From Aphis gossypii (lineage: Eukaryota; Arthropoda; Insecta; Hemiptera; Aphididae), in assembly GCF_020184175.1 (NCBI RefSeq), contig NC_065533.1:43810351-43874350 (forward strand): a DNA stretch of 64,000 nucleotides. The letters are read 5' to 3'. The notes under the pieces are model-generated. The model did no database searches. It worked only from the letters and a program-made list of their open reading frames with translations, and was not told the origin of the DNA. Numbering within the stretch: the stretch's first letter is position 1; each line of letters begins with the position of its first letter. The position numbers and the translations under genes were made by a program. Positions 21,420 to 35,658 of this stretch are shown piece after piece.

Positions 21420-24400
21420 AAATAAAAAAAACCGATAGAACTTTGCGTTACACGATAAAACGTATTAGAATTTTGTGTTATATCAATAATTGTTGTTACA
21501 TTAGAACTACAGCTAATACCAAAAACAAATAATAAATAATATGACTCATTGGATTTTTTTCTCGTGAAGCGGAGTTAATATTAATTACATTTATGTTTAT
21601 GAATTTGTGATAACGTTACATTATTTCATTACTTAGTCTGTTTAGGTAATAATTATTGTTTATTTATTTATCGCTGAAAGGTAAATCCAAACACAAAAAA
21701 TGTGTCTCGTTTTAGATGACCATGTCACCTTTTGAGTGTTTCACACTCGTAGGTACATTTAACAGCTATAAATTATATGATCGTATATCTAAAACGACAA
21801 AATATATTATTATATTATGATAAAAACATTGAAGATCCTCGAATCGTATATTTTAGTATTTATTTCTAAATTTATAGTGACAATTTATTATTAACAATCA
21901 TAGTAGGTATTAAGTCGTTGAGAACTAAAATCGAGTACATTTTGATTTACGATAACAAATATTTATTATTCATCCCAAGTACAATGTTATAATATTTAAT
22001 TAGTTTCAACCGAAATCGTTTTATACAATACACAACATGATAGTATTAAATAACAATGATGTATAATATTATAATATCAAGAAATATTTTTTAGTTTTAT
22101 ACTGATAATCATAGTAGGTAGGAACAAAAGCAATATTATTTTATTTGAGTTATGTGCGCTTAAATGTATTATGTGTATGTGATTTGAGAACTTTTTGACA
22201 CTCGAATGCCAAATATTAATGTGATGGGTTATTATATATTTTCTAATTATATTAATTGTACGTACAGGTCCAGTGACTGGTGAGACTATATCATAGAATA
22301 TTAGTCATTAAAAGACCGCAGCAAGGCCATTCAGTTTGCTTATACCCTTCGTTTAGAAAAAAAAAAAAGAGAATAAAGTACTATGCGTATTGTGACATGA
22401 ATATAAATGAAGTACATACTCAGAAAGTGCCACTGACACTCGTATTGTCAACATTTTTATTGTTATACCATGCGTACGTCTTTACATGCGCCGTACAAGT
22501 GCTTACCAAAACACATAAGCAATGATAATATTTTCGAGGTGATGATAATATTTCTCGTCAAGCCATTTTTATTTTATTGTTATTACGTTACACCTTATAC
22601 TATAATAGATGTGGCAAGGACGAAAAATAAAACCATTTGATGGACGTGCAGATTTGTCAAGTAGGTATATAGTTTATGATTTAACAACACTATAATAGCC
22701 AATAGGTATATTATTTTATTGTTATCTACAGACGCCAAATTTTACCAAAACAAAATGTATTTTAGTCGCCTACATAGTTTGTTGTTATTTACGTATTACG
22801 TTATCACCGCTAGGGCGTTGTTTTGTAAACGAATTGAAAACATAATATAATAATATTATATCATATTTTGCGAAATTATTTGCCAAGGCCGAAATCGTTT
22901 AATAATAATAAAAATTATTATTATTAGATATCACGAAATAATAACAACAAATAATAATAAGTTCACGAATACTAACATAATCATTATCAAACAAAAACTT
23001 ATTACTAATAAGTTATGAATTATCAGTGCATTATTGTTTATATAACACATACTTCGTTGTAATACACGATTTATATTACGATCCTCAAAATATGTTATTG
23101 AATATTTATGTTTATTAAAATTAAAGTGTACTATATACGGTTAAAATTATATATTTAAGTTATTTTTAATGTAAAAGACGGGAAACAAATTAATCAAAGT
23201 ACTTTCATACATAAGCAGATAATGATTCAGGTAGATATTTACTACCTATTTTAATATCTATCAAGCGTATAGGTTATATTAATATGGATACCAAGTAGGC
23301 TCCTGTGTTATATTGTTATGCACCTACTATTACAAAGGAGCTGTTTCACACGAACAATAATTAATTTCATTGATTTTAGGTACATATATATATTTTTTTT
23401 TTTTTTTGATTGATTGATTATCATATAACGCTCTTAATAAATATCATAATACGATCTGATAGTTATATACTGTTGTTAAGTCACAGTTGTATAGGAAATG
23501 GTGTAACTTGTGGTTTGTGTAGAAAAACCACATTATTTATGAAAAGAATAAACAAATATAATAGTGTGAATAATATAGTGAACAAAATACAGAACTAGTT
23601 TTGTAAGTTCTTTAGCCAATGTTTCATTTATTTACCAAGTAGTCTAACAATAGTGTGCAATATAAGAAAATTAGTTTCCTAATAATTGGATTCATATTTC
23701 TATAAGAATTATATTATATATGTGTACGCGTATAGAGGTTGTAAACGCTCATTGTTGTTATTTAGTTTTTTTCCAAACTGTAAGAATACAGAAAAAGTAA
23801 TTTTCTTTTGTTTATAAAAGGTGTGAATATAATTTTTAAAATGTGTTGTACGCAGATGATTGTATACATGCAGGTAGGTATTAAAGTATTCCGTGCTACC
23901 GCTGTGTGCACAAAATAATGTTCACAGTTTAATTTTACACACTTTAATATAGTTTAATCTTTAATGTAAATAATATAATATCGTGTAATATTCCAGATGA
24001 AACTTTTGTAAAATCAAGATGCATAAGTCAAAAGCTATTAGTATTTCTTGTTGCCGATATTTATGTATTTTGTTTAACTTCAAAGTGAACTTTGATTAAT
24101 TTACACAAGTTTGTATGGGATACTTACTATTCACTAAGCAAGACGATGTCAAGTGTGCCGTGTTATATTTAATATCATAATTGTCTTATGCTTATAAGTT
24201 ATGATACATACATATATAATTATGTATTGTATTAAAATAAATTGATTTATCAAAGTTACATTTATGACTTTAAATTCCATTATAAAATTTGAAAATCACT
24301 CAAAAATAATGGTATTTTCTGCTTACGTGCGCAATTATAAACAACACGTTTAATAATACAATATTATTTATGATTTAAATAATTAGTTCAAAACCATTAA

Positions 24401-26740
24401 GATTCTTAAATAACGTATAATTATTCGTGTGTATACTTTACCCCATAAGTAATTGTACATATCCAAACAAAAAAAAAAAAAAATGTACTTAATTTAAAAT
24501 TTAATTAATCATCCACAGTTTTATCGATAATTTATTATAGTGTTAAAATTATACAATATAGATTTTTTGGCTTGACACGATTAAACACCATATTACTAAA
24601 CGTTAAAAAAATAAATACTTTATAATATATATATTCTATATGCATTTGTGTCAAACCACGTAAAAAAACTGGCGATTGCCCCAAGGAATATTATTATCGT
24701 TTATAATTTTTATGGACGCGATAAAAAAAAAAAAATACGCACTAAAATCGTTAACATAATATTGCAATACCGAATATTCTCGAACCCGATTTTCATCCAA
24801 CCACCGGTTTTATCATTACCGTCATGATGATTGTCAGTGACCATACTAGTTATATACTTTTATCGTATTTGTAGCTTTTCCCATGTCATATAACTCTTTT
24901 CTAACAATTTGTTTTTAAAATCTGTTTTATTCAGTACAATAGTGCTGTGTAACGTAATACCATTTATACATTTTTGTAGTTATTTTTGAAAATTGTTTTC
25001 TAGTATTTTTATTTTAGACTTAAGTTTTATTACATTGAATTTATACAAAAATGATTAAAGATAGTTTGTTAGTCTAAATCATTATTAAGTACGATATAAT
25101 ATTATGATATATTTATATTGATGTTAAAATATTTAATTTATTTTACCATTAGTATGACGATGACGGTAGGTTGAATTAATTTTTACTAAAAACATTACAT
25201 TTATGAATTTATGATACTAATATTAATTTAGCTATTAGTTTTACATAGTATATAATATATATATATCATTCATATTATTGTTATTAATTATTGAATCAAT
25301 TACGAGTTAAAGCAGAACGATGTGAAAAGGTTTGTGTTCTAAAAATACGCAATAACTTAAAGATAACTTTGAAGTAATCTAAATTTTTTTTAAATGACAT
25401 TATGTGTATAAAATATAAAAGTTTACATTAAAGTTTCTCAAGTTCTCAATTAAAATGTTTTTGAATTACAACAAAATAATTGAGAAATTTATTTTTATTT
25501 TCATATATTCAATTTTAATCCATTTTGTGCTTATAAATATCTATAAGAAAATTGTGCTTATTTATTTTTAGGTTTTTTGGTTTCAGTATAAATTTTATTT
25601 ATAATATTACAATTACAAACTTGAGATATATAATTTATACATTTTATAGATAATATTAACAACAAAATAATTTCCATATTTTCATGATTTTGATTAATTA
25701 AACCTGGCTTATAAACAAATTCGTGACTATTGTATTTATAATATTTTTAAAATACCAATAAAAATTATTACTTGTAAAGGATCTTATTTTAAATTTTAAA
25801 GACTTTTAACAATGCCTAAAAATATCAAACATTTTGAAAAAAAAAAACTAAAAATTAGAAAAATTTTGAAACCCTCTTTAAATTTAAATATCATATTTTT
25901 TATTTTGCAGTGGAATGCGTAACTAGTTTTTGAATAATACTTTTTGAATTCAAAAAAAAAAAAAAAATCTAAAATCTTTATTTTATGCGTGAATATCTAA
26001 TTTTGTGAAAATTAAAACTTCAGGCGATCATAAAAAATATGCTATATGGAACATTGTATTTAATATTCAAATATTAAGTATGAATATTAATACATTTTAT
26101 AAATTGATACTACAAAATAATTTGTAAATGTTTATGATTTTATTTGTTAATAATTTATTTATGAATAATTTACATTTTAAGTGCAAACTTTTATCCCAAA
26201 AAATCATCTTACAGAAGCCAAAATAATGCTAGAAAAAATTAAAATTTAAAAACACCTATAACTACTAAATTAAACTAAAAAAAGCCAAAATAGTTGGAAA
26301 GTTATTTCATATCTAGTAAATACCAATTTGAAAATTTAGTAATTTTAAATCTTCACAGTTTGAGTTACCTAAAACAAAAACAAAATCGATTTTGTCAAAA
26401 ACTAAACTTTCATGAAAATTCTCATTTTCTTTAATTTGTATTGTTGTTTTTTCCCAGTTATTTTTAATAGTATTAAGAAATTATTATTTCTGTCATCGAT
26501 AATGTACTAACTAGATTCAGTTCGCTTCTACAATTATTTAGCCTTAATATTCGAAACATTTTTAGTGTTCTAAAAGTTGACGATAGAAATAAGAAATGAT
26601 AAACAAAAACAAGCATGCGGAATCTTAAAATAGTCAATTATTTTTTTTTTTTACACAATCATCTTATAATTACTCATTTGTACCTATATCCTTCTACTGA
26701 ATATATTTTATCTGCTATAAAAGTTTTATATATTATAGAC
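21420..26740. other. AT-rich intergenic sequence, no gene supported
   Basis: Over 5 kb with dense stops. Short frames at 22280 and 23410 have no protein character. From about 25780 to 26560 there is a long T/A-rich stretch with homopolymers that has the look of an old dispersed repeat, but no second copy was identified in this window. Confidence 0.55.
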
Positions 26741-26744
26741 ATAC

Positions 26745-27053
26745 ATTCTTTAAAAATTACCCTTGTAAACTTAGCAGCACAATACTGTAAACAATTAAAT
26801 CAATCTAATAAATTTGTTAGTAAGTTGTTTGAAACTGTTAAACAACTTTCAAAGTTTGTTAGACTTTATGCTCGACCCTAGAAAACATGAAGATAGTATC
26901 GCAAAAATTAAAAATTGTCTTATGATAAAAAGAATGTACAAAAAACTTGGAAAATTGTGTAACAATCTCTAACAACTTACCAACAACCTTGTTATATTGA
27001 TTTAAACGTTGACTAATAATTTTGCACTGCTAAGCTTATAAGGGTTTAAGAAT
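26745..27053. repeat. Foldback (near-palindromic) element
   Basis: The left arm (about 26745-26872) and right arm (about 26925-27053) are imperfect inverted repeats of roughly 110-120 bases. The outer match ACCCTTGTAAACTTAGCAGC pairs with the complement of GCTAAGCTTATAAGGGT near 27030-27045. It continues inward through AAATCAAT..., GTTAGTAAGTTGTTTG and further. Only about 50 bases separate the arms. This is the structure of a foldback MITE, or a locus able to give a long hairpin RNA. No target-site duplication was evident. The frame at 26615-26881 runs into the left arm and is not considered coding. Confidence 0.7.
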
Positions 27054-27059
27054 CGTGTC

Positions 27060-30000
27060 AATAATCTGATGAGGCTTATTATAGCAGTTATTATTGAAAA
27101 CTAAGTTAATATTTTTATGTATTTTAAACAGTGATTTTATTTGAAAAATATGACAATTTTATCAAAACTAGCATATTTATTAATTATTTAATTAATACTG
27201 AAAATTCGTATGAAAACTTTTATACCTACTTATATTATTACTTTATTTAGCTATACAAATTAATATATTATACCTACCTATTAAAAACAAATTTTTAAAT
27301 ATTATTAATATACTGTGTTATTACTGATAATAAAATATTTTTTTTTACCAAACTGAAACCTGTATGGAAGTACCTACCTATAAATAGGTTATACATAAAA
27401 TAACAATTAATGAGTATGGTCACTATATTGTTGCCAAGCACGATGGATATACTAAGCTCGCTTTTCCATTTTCATCGTGTTTATGATCTAGTCTAATAGA
27501 TATAAAATAATATTACCCACTAATAAGTAATAATATACCTAAGTCAAATTATACATCCTTCCTGCGTTAATAGTTTCTACATATCGTCAAGTTGTGATAT
27601 GGTTTATCGTCATTCTTTGTTCTAGAATCTAGAGTCAATGTCAAAAATTCGAATGCAGTTTTTAGTATCAAATTATATCTACACATAACTTATACCTGTA
27701 TAATATAAATTTATGAAATTCAAAAAGAAATTAAGAATATTTATTAACTATACGGTCGTAGAATAAAACTGTAATTTAAATTATAATAAATATAGTTCTA
27801 AAACTGTTATAAAACCATTAAATTTCACCGGGACAATCCTGAAACATCAAATGGTATTGAATTCCATTTTTTATTTATTTTTTTTTAATACTACAAGCTT
27901 GTTATTAAAATGTCAAGTATATCATACTGTATTAATTTTAATTTATAATAAAAAGTTTAATTCTCGATGATTTCATAATTCTTAGACTACATATTGATAA
28001 TTTCTTAACAATATGTATGCTCAGAACAGAGGAAACACTAAACTCCTGGAATTGAACAATCTGCAAAACCTCGATTCTATTTCTGCTACCATCAAATAAA
28101 TCCGTTGTTGCTACTAATTAAACTATACTATCTGTTCTCTGATCATTAAGTTGCTTATATCATATAATATATGTATTTGTGAACTATATATAACTCTATA
28201 ACGTCATGTATAATACCTACCTACGCTAAACAATCTCTGTGAATTACACTTATATAATGGCCATTAATACCTTTATAAAATGATTCTTATTGAATTACGT
28301 GTTTAACACGAAAATCACTCGAATCTTCAGTTTTGAATCACCTTTTATCACCTTTTATCACCTTCAAAACATTATATTTTTGCTGTAAACAAGTGGCATC
28401 ACATATTCTATGTTGTGCATAACTCTTAAAAAAAAATTGTAAATTTGTTATTTGTATCCAATAAATATAATATTGATTATAAGTTGTATTTCATTTCAAG
28501 ATTACTTTATATTACCATATTTTCTTACCGTAGTAAGATTATAATCGACGAGCTAAATGTATTAAAACATTCATGATTGTATATTTGTATGTATCAGTAT
28601 CATTATTATTTAGTATATTAATGAAAAGTTAACTTAGTTAAAATATTATCATGAACAGCTGTGGTTTTATGTTTATAAATCGAGTTATGGTTACATTTTG
28701 GTTGTTATAATAACAAAATCAGATAATTATATGTTTATGCATTCAATAACATTTTAACTGGGGATGTTAAAAAAAAAAAAATACGCTTCACGCACTTCAT
28801 CATACAACACCTAATTAATTCGCGAACTTGCATTTTGGATTACCGATAGTCAATAATTACTTCAGTTAATTAAAATGTGTTTATTTAAAATAATGATGCA
28901 ACATATTATATTACAATATTTTTAATATGGTGATATTCAATTTTACTTTTAGTGTTTCGTGTATTATTATTACTGTTTATAATTGTAATTTTTGGTATGA
29001 AAATAGATAATTTTATTTTAGACCAGAGTTCATAAGAAATGTTTATTATTATTGTATACATTTCATATTTATTATTTATTCAGTATATTCATTATAAATT
29101 GTAATTTTTTAATACACTATTTACATAACATTTGAGTATTCTTATGATTGATCGGTACCAGTATGATTAAATATTAGAATAAATTTTGAAGATTTACGTA
29201 ATAAGTTACAAAATAATAAGTTATATAAATAATAACAGACTGACTTTTTTGACTAATAGACCGATATTCATTAAATTTTACTCATCCAATTTCATTTCCG
29301 AAAAAAATTTTAAAAACATGTTAATTTTCTTTTCTTTTTTTATTTAGGTACTTGATATAATATGTTGCTATTATTAAATTGTAAACTACTAATAATTAAA
29401 AATCGAAGGCCTTTCAAAATTTAAAATGAGTACATAAAGTACATAATATAAAACATGCGATATATATTATACATCTCAATACATCATAGTATTCAAATGT
29501 AAATCAGTCGTGAGTTCTTTGAACTGCATTTATAAGATGTAAGTAAATTCAATCCAAACGTGCGTTTGTTTGCGAGAGTGGAATTTTATTATTTTGATTA
29601 TTGTTAATAGTTACATATTGTGTTACTCAAATTATTAATCATTATGTTTACTAGAGAAGAACGTATTAACATTTTCACTTCCTGGAAAACATAAAAAATA
29701 GCAAATACCATAAACACGTATAGCCTTATTTTAAAGCACAATCAGGGTACATTTTTTACATATTTTTCTGTAGACAGCGAATCCGTAGAAGCGTAAAATA
29801 TAAAACACGCATTAATATATTATGCTTGTATAATAAAGTTGTAAATTAATTATCACACATGTGGAATTTTTTCGAAATTGTCTTTTAAGACTGTTTACTG
29901 CGGTACACCAATAGTATTTAGACAATTTAGGTAATTAATAATTCAACCGTGATAATATTTTTACAAAAACGAATTATCATCTTACGGACAAATTAATAAT

Positions 30001-30075
30001 TATTCATAGATTTATAATATTATCGCACTCTCTATCTCTCTATATATATGTATATATATATCAAATATGAAGTTG
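27060..30075. other. AT-rich intergenic sequence
   Basis: No gene supported. A small 10-base tandem repeat (TCACCTTTTA, 2.7 copies) is at 28338-28364. Confidence 0.6.
28338..28364. repeat. 10-base tandem repeat
   Basis: Two full copies and one partial copy of TCACCTTTTA. Confidence 0.85.
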
Positions 30076-30079
30076 GTAA

Positions 30080-30560
30080 CAGAAATGTAAATGATACAAA
30101 TTGAGACGGGACAGAGCTGATGTGTATAGACGGTAAGTATAATTAGTTTTCACGGGAAAAGGGCCAGAGAGAAATGTATACAGGATATATGAATAATATG
30201 CTTATGCCCGCCGAGGTAGGGGTGGGATCACTTTCAACAAGGTAATAGGAGAAAAGGAACGATATTCGGAGATTGCATCTGTGACATTGTCAATATATGT
30301 CGGTTCGCCGCGTATCTTACGGTTGGATGGTGTTGCCTTTGAATGTCGCCTATAGTATCGAAGTGTCCGAACTTAACCTAACTTAACATGAACAATAACG
30401 GTGGCCATAAAATCGGATCTCGGGACCTACTGTTTATATATATATATATTATATAACTAGACTTGTGATTCACGGGGCGTAAACTCTCCGGCGTACGTTG
30501 TTTGTCAACTCAACCATGCCAAGAATGAACGTTTTTGTCGAGCAAATAGAAAAACTCGCC
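30080..30560. other. GC-richer noncoding island
   Basis: Higher-complexity, CG-containing sequence without a convincing frame. It holds a strong donor-like ACG|GTAAGTAT at 30133 and short words such as CGCCGCGTATC. It could be a promoter, noncoding exon or conserved element, and nothing decides between these. Confidence 0.3.
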
Positions 30561-33500
30561 AAATGAATATAATGAATATTAAAGATATTATAACGTTAAA
30601 CTGAATACCAAGTCCATTATTGACCAACTCCTTTAGTAATTATTACCGAATCAAATAATAATTACATTTCCGCGATAATAATACCATATTTTAGTTAGGT
30701 ATCTATCTATTTTAATACATTATTTTGTATGAAAAGTTACTAAAATGATATTGTTTCGTTAACCACAATACCTAAATTGAACTGAAATCATATTTAAACT
30801 AATTTTAGTTTGCTATAAATTTATTTAAATCTACAAAAAAAAATAAAAAAAATACATATTAACTACAAACCATTTTTAATTGTTTAATAAATAGTATTTG
30901 ATTAATATTACATCAAAATTTAAAAATATTTCATTTATATTATTTAATTATGGATAAAAATTAAAATCTAATGATAATAACTATAAATTAATTTGAGTAA
31001 AGAAATAAACAGTTACGATTAGACAAATGGCGATTACAACTCGATTACTAGTGAAAATTAGTTGTTGTTACTTACTTGAGTCAATTTTTCATATTATATC
31101 TGAAAATATTTTTAAATTAAAATACTAACCAACTTATCGAAAATATATTTTTATTTTCTATTAAAGTGGGTTTCTGTTTTTGATAATTTTATAGAAAATG
31201 TTTGTTATTTTTGTTTTATAAAATTAATAGTTGATTAATTAATAGTATTAATATTTTGAAATTTTAAAATTCAAGTATTCATTAATGAATATTTATTTTA
31301 ATAGAACGCTTAATAACTTTTGTCTTAAAAATAACTTAAAATTATAACTATGAAAAAAATTAATTGTATACTTTTGTTTTTAAGGCATTGTTTATGGGCA
31401 ATTTTTTTTGTTCACTTAAAATCATGCAATTTAATAAATATGCTATTATCAATTTTATTCACTATAAACTGTGAACATATTTACGAATTGTAAAAATAAT
31501 ATTATCGTTCTACATATTATATTATGATACTATACATATATAAATATTTAAATTACTTTTATTTTTGACCTAACTTTATAGCATGATTGTCGCATAATAT
31601 GACGACAGTTGTGGTATATATTTTCTGCGCAACCTATATCCTACATTTCCTTAAATGTTTAGAAGCATTAAAAATTCAAAATTACATTGTAGCAGGATTA
31701 CTGTTATAGTGCTTATTATATATATATATATATATTCATATATATGTTCCTACTGTACATATTTTAATAATTGATGGTAACATAGTTTTAACTTTGATGT
31801 GCATCATTTTACCGTAACAATAGGATTCTTTTTAAACCTATACCTTCTTATACCTACTTCAGGAGAGAGTCTTTACTCTTTTGCCATTGAATGGCACGTT
31901 AAAAATGTTCTCAGTAATTCTCGTTTGATATAAAACTAGATTTCTACCACGCGCCACAAAATCGGAATTGTAAAATCTCATATAAGTTTACTTGTCGATT
32001 TTTTAACGTCATGATTTAATTTCATGTAGTTGTATTATAACACAGGTAATACAAATCCACATACCTAATAGAAGTTACCTATTGACAGTTTACCAGCATT
32101 TCAAGTCACAATTAAAATCTTGTGGCCAAAAAATTATAATTCAATATTTTATGAAACTATGTTATTATGTTTGTATGGTATTTTTTCTTATTTTAGAAAA
32201 TATAATGTTTGGACATACCTTATTAATCGATTCACAAATTACCTGACTAAATATTTTAAAGTACACCATAATGTTTCCAAAGTGGAATGCAGAGGGAATG
32301 CTTATGGAAACTTTGACCATTCGTATAATTCCAAATAGCTCTCAAATAAATTTATTAAATATTATAATAATTGTATAGCTTGTACTTAATATTGGATAGA
32401 GTTATTTTTATTTAAAATTGTTTTATTGTACATAATACTTGGTATTTAATTTGAAAATAATCATTAAAAATCTACCAAATGGCCCACTTTTCCTATACGT
32501 GTGTAGTACTGTGTATACAATATATACTTTGTATTTTTTACATTTACTTATTAAATTTTTAATAACATTAGCAAAGCAGACGCCAGACACATCTTCATTA
32601 ACCTCTCTAGGTATTTTTCTACTACTGGGAGATTATTTTTTATATAATTATCAGTTGCTAAGTTAAATCTGTCAAATTGTTTTTTTTTATATATTATATA
32701 AATGGCTAAAAATTATTAAAATATTTACCTTTCGAAAATTAATTTTAAAGGTATGCAGACATTATAAAGTTATACTTTTAAACTTATGTCAATCACCAAT
32801 TATATATTCATAGATTTCTAGTCTCTAATAAGTTAATTATAAAAAAAATTCTAAATGTAAGATTATTATATTTACAACTGAAAGTATTTAAGTAGGTATT
32901 TAAACGTATTTTGATAAAACAAAAATAAATTGGGAAACATGCTCTACTTACATTATATTTTTAGTGTGCCTAATTTGTCATAGCTTACTATTGTAATTAT
33001 TATCGTGATACGTTTGATTTCAATGATAAATTATTAAATATTAAAAATAATTTTTAGGATATTGTATAATCCATATTTTTATGACTATATGGTGTAGCGT
33101 AAATCTTCTGTTATCAACTTTTTTTTTTGCATTTTAATTTTTATTAATTATTGTTTCCAATTATACTGCAATATCTATGTACTATAAGATTCATTGTGCT
33201 ACTAAAAATCAATTTCAAAGATGAAGATAAAAGAATTTTCTAATCTAAATAAATGCAAGATAAAAAAAATAATAATAATGAAACAATTTAAAAAAAAAAC
33301 AAAACATAATTTTCCAACAATTAATACATTTGTTTAGAATCGAATTAAATTAAATTGATGAACAAAAAACGAGTATTTATATAAAAAAAAGCTACTATTA
33401 AACATGATAAAGTATAATATTTTAATTTACTTTATAGTTAATATATTTAATTACAATATGATAAAAGTATAAATCAAAGTCATGGACTTATAACTTAGAC

Positions 33501-34888
33501 TCTAAAGCGCTGTATAGGCTTTGAAGTTTCAACCTTCTATCGTGAACACAGCAGCATCATCTAACAAACAACTTAACTAAAATATCGGATTTTTATTTTA
33601 TGTTACGGTTTGAGTAAACTTAATTAATATATATACATTTTATATAATATGACGCTTAAAAGTTTAACCAAATAATATTTCCACCCCATACCTGCCAACA
33701 ATATTTTAATAATATCGTTACGCATATAACATTTATAAGTTCTAACATTTAAAAGATATAATTTAGAAAGATCATCGATAGTCTTAGGATACTATAATAT
33801 TATCAATTACCGATATTACTTTTACTAGTTTCTATTGACTTTATTTCATGTTGTAAACACATTAGATTACCATTATAAGTTTGTATAACATTTCAATATT
33901 GTTATTCTTAAAATTTAAAAAAAATAAATATTGGTTTTAATGGTCATTGGTCATATAATAATAATAAAAAAAAAATTATGTCATTATAAAACGAATACAT
34001 ACATGTCCTCGCTTATTGCCAAAAACAATTAACTTATTATAACATACTGAATATTATTTACCATTTTTTGATTACAGTGAATTATTTAAATAACGTGGTC
34101 AAACGATTTAATGGTTTAAGATCAAACTACCTTTGGGTACAGCAGCAAACGCATTTATAACCTAACCTAACTTGGTACCTTACAGGAACAAATCTAACGC
34201 CTTGTGAAATATTCATTTAAAATTTTTTTTTTCTTAGATTTTATACGACCCGCATAGAACTTCAATTTAAAAAATTCGATTTTCAAAAGTTTTAATAATT
34301 TTTCACTTGTATGCACAAATATTTTTAAATGTTCTTTTCTGGCGTAATCAAAATTCGGAATCCAATGCAACATATTTTCTCTTTTGGCAAAAATAAAAAA
34401 TAAAAATGATTAACAACCAACTATTCTAGGAAACGTGATAATTTTCCCCGTTAAGTAGTTTTAAATCGTTGAAATTGTTTGATAATATCATTTGATTTTC
34501 CCATATGATTTAATATATAGCTCTGCACCACGCAGCCATAATTTACCTGAATATATTTTATTATTAATAAATAATAACAGACTTCGATAGACTTAGTGAT
34601 TTAATTTAAAAATAAGTTGTTTTTTTATATTAACTAATAGCTACTGCAAAATATTACAAACCAGTTTATAGTAAAAAATACATATGTATAAATTATGATT
34701 TCGATAGTTCATTAGGATTGTTACAAAACTGAACTCGGCGAAAACATATCTATTTATAACCTAAGTTAAATTAAATATTAACTATTTATTTATTTTATTC
34801 CAACCAAGTTACGACAACTGGGACATTGGTTAATTATGACATTTTAATATGCATCGTATAAAAATATGTATATGAAATTTTAACGATG

Positions 34889-34912
34889 ATATAATATAAT
34901 ATAATATAATAT
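34889..34912. repeat. (ATATA)n simple repeat
   Basis: Four to five copies of the 5-base unit ATATA (ATAAT). Confidence 0.85.
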
Positions 34913-35638
34913 GATAATATTCAACGGATTGTGATTGAAAAATAGTTGATAATATTGTACTAAAATAATATATTACTTTTATACTTTCTAATTTTCCAAA
35001 TTCGATTACTGCATCGAATCTCGTACGCCATGTCAAAATTCGTTGGTACCTATAATCAGTACCTACATTATCTCCCTCGAGCACCCTCTATGTAAATTCG
35101 ATTTAACGACGTATAATATGTGGAATGCACAATGTATACACAGTGTAAACAACAGATCGTTTTGGAATTCATTATCGAAAACATGGGTGATTAGATAAAA
35201 AACTAAATAATAATACCCGTTTAAAACAAACAAAACATGTCAATAAATAATAATGTTTCTAAACTGTACACTCTATTCATTTTTTTATTCATTACAAATA
35301 CTATTTTAAGTACACGGTTTAGTATTATCAAAATAATGATGATTTTGTGTTTTCACATACCTAGGTACCTACTACTTAGTAAGTGAATATAAACAGAAAT
35401 TAAGTTCACCATATATTTAAAAAAAACATAACATGGCAATTAATTGTACAAAAAAAACTTTGGGAGAATTAAGAATTTACAAATAATCAGAATTTGATAC
35501 ATTTGAATCAAATTATCAGATTTATCAATCACAAATTAATCATTTATCATAATTCATCAGCTTGCTTATGAAGTCAAAAATAACAAATAAACTTTCAAAA
35601 TACATTGTTTTGTAGGTTTGATTTTATATGATATATTA

Positions 35639-35658
35639 TATATATATATATATATATT
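35639..35658. repeat. (TA)n microsatellite
   Basis: About ten TA units. Confidence 0.9.
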
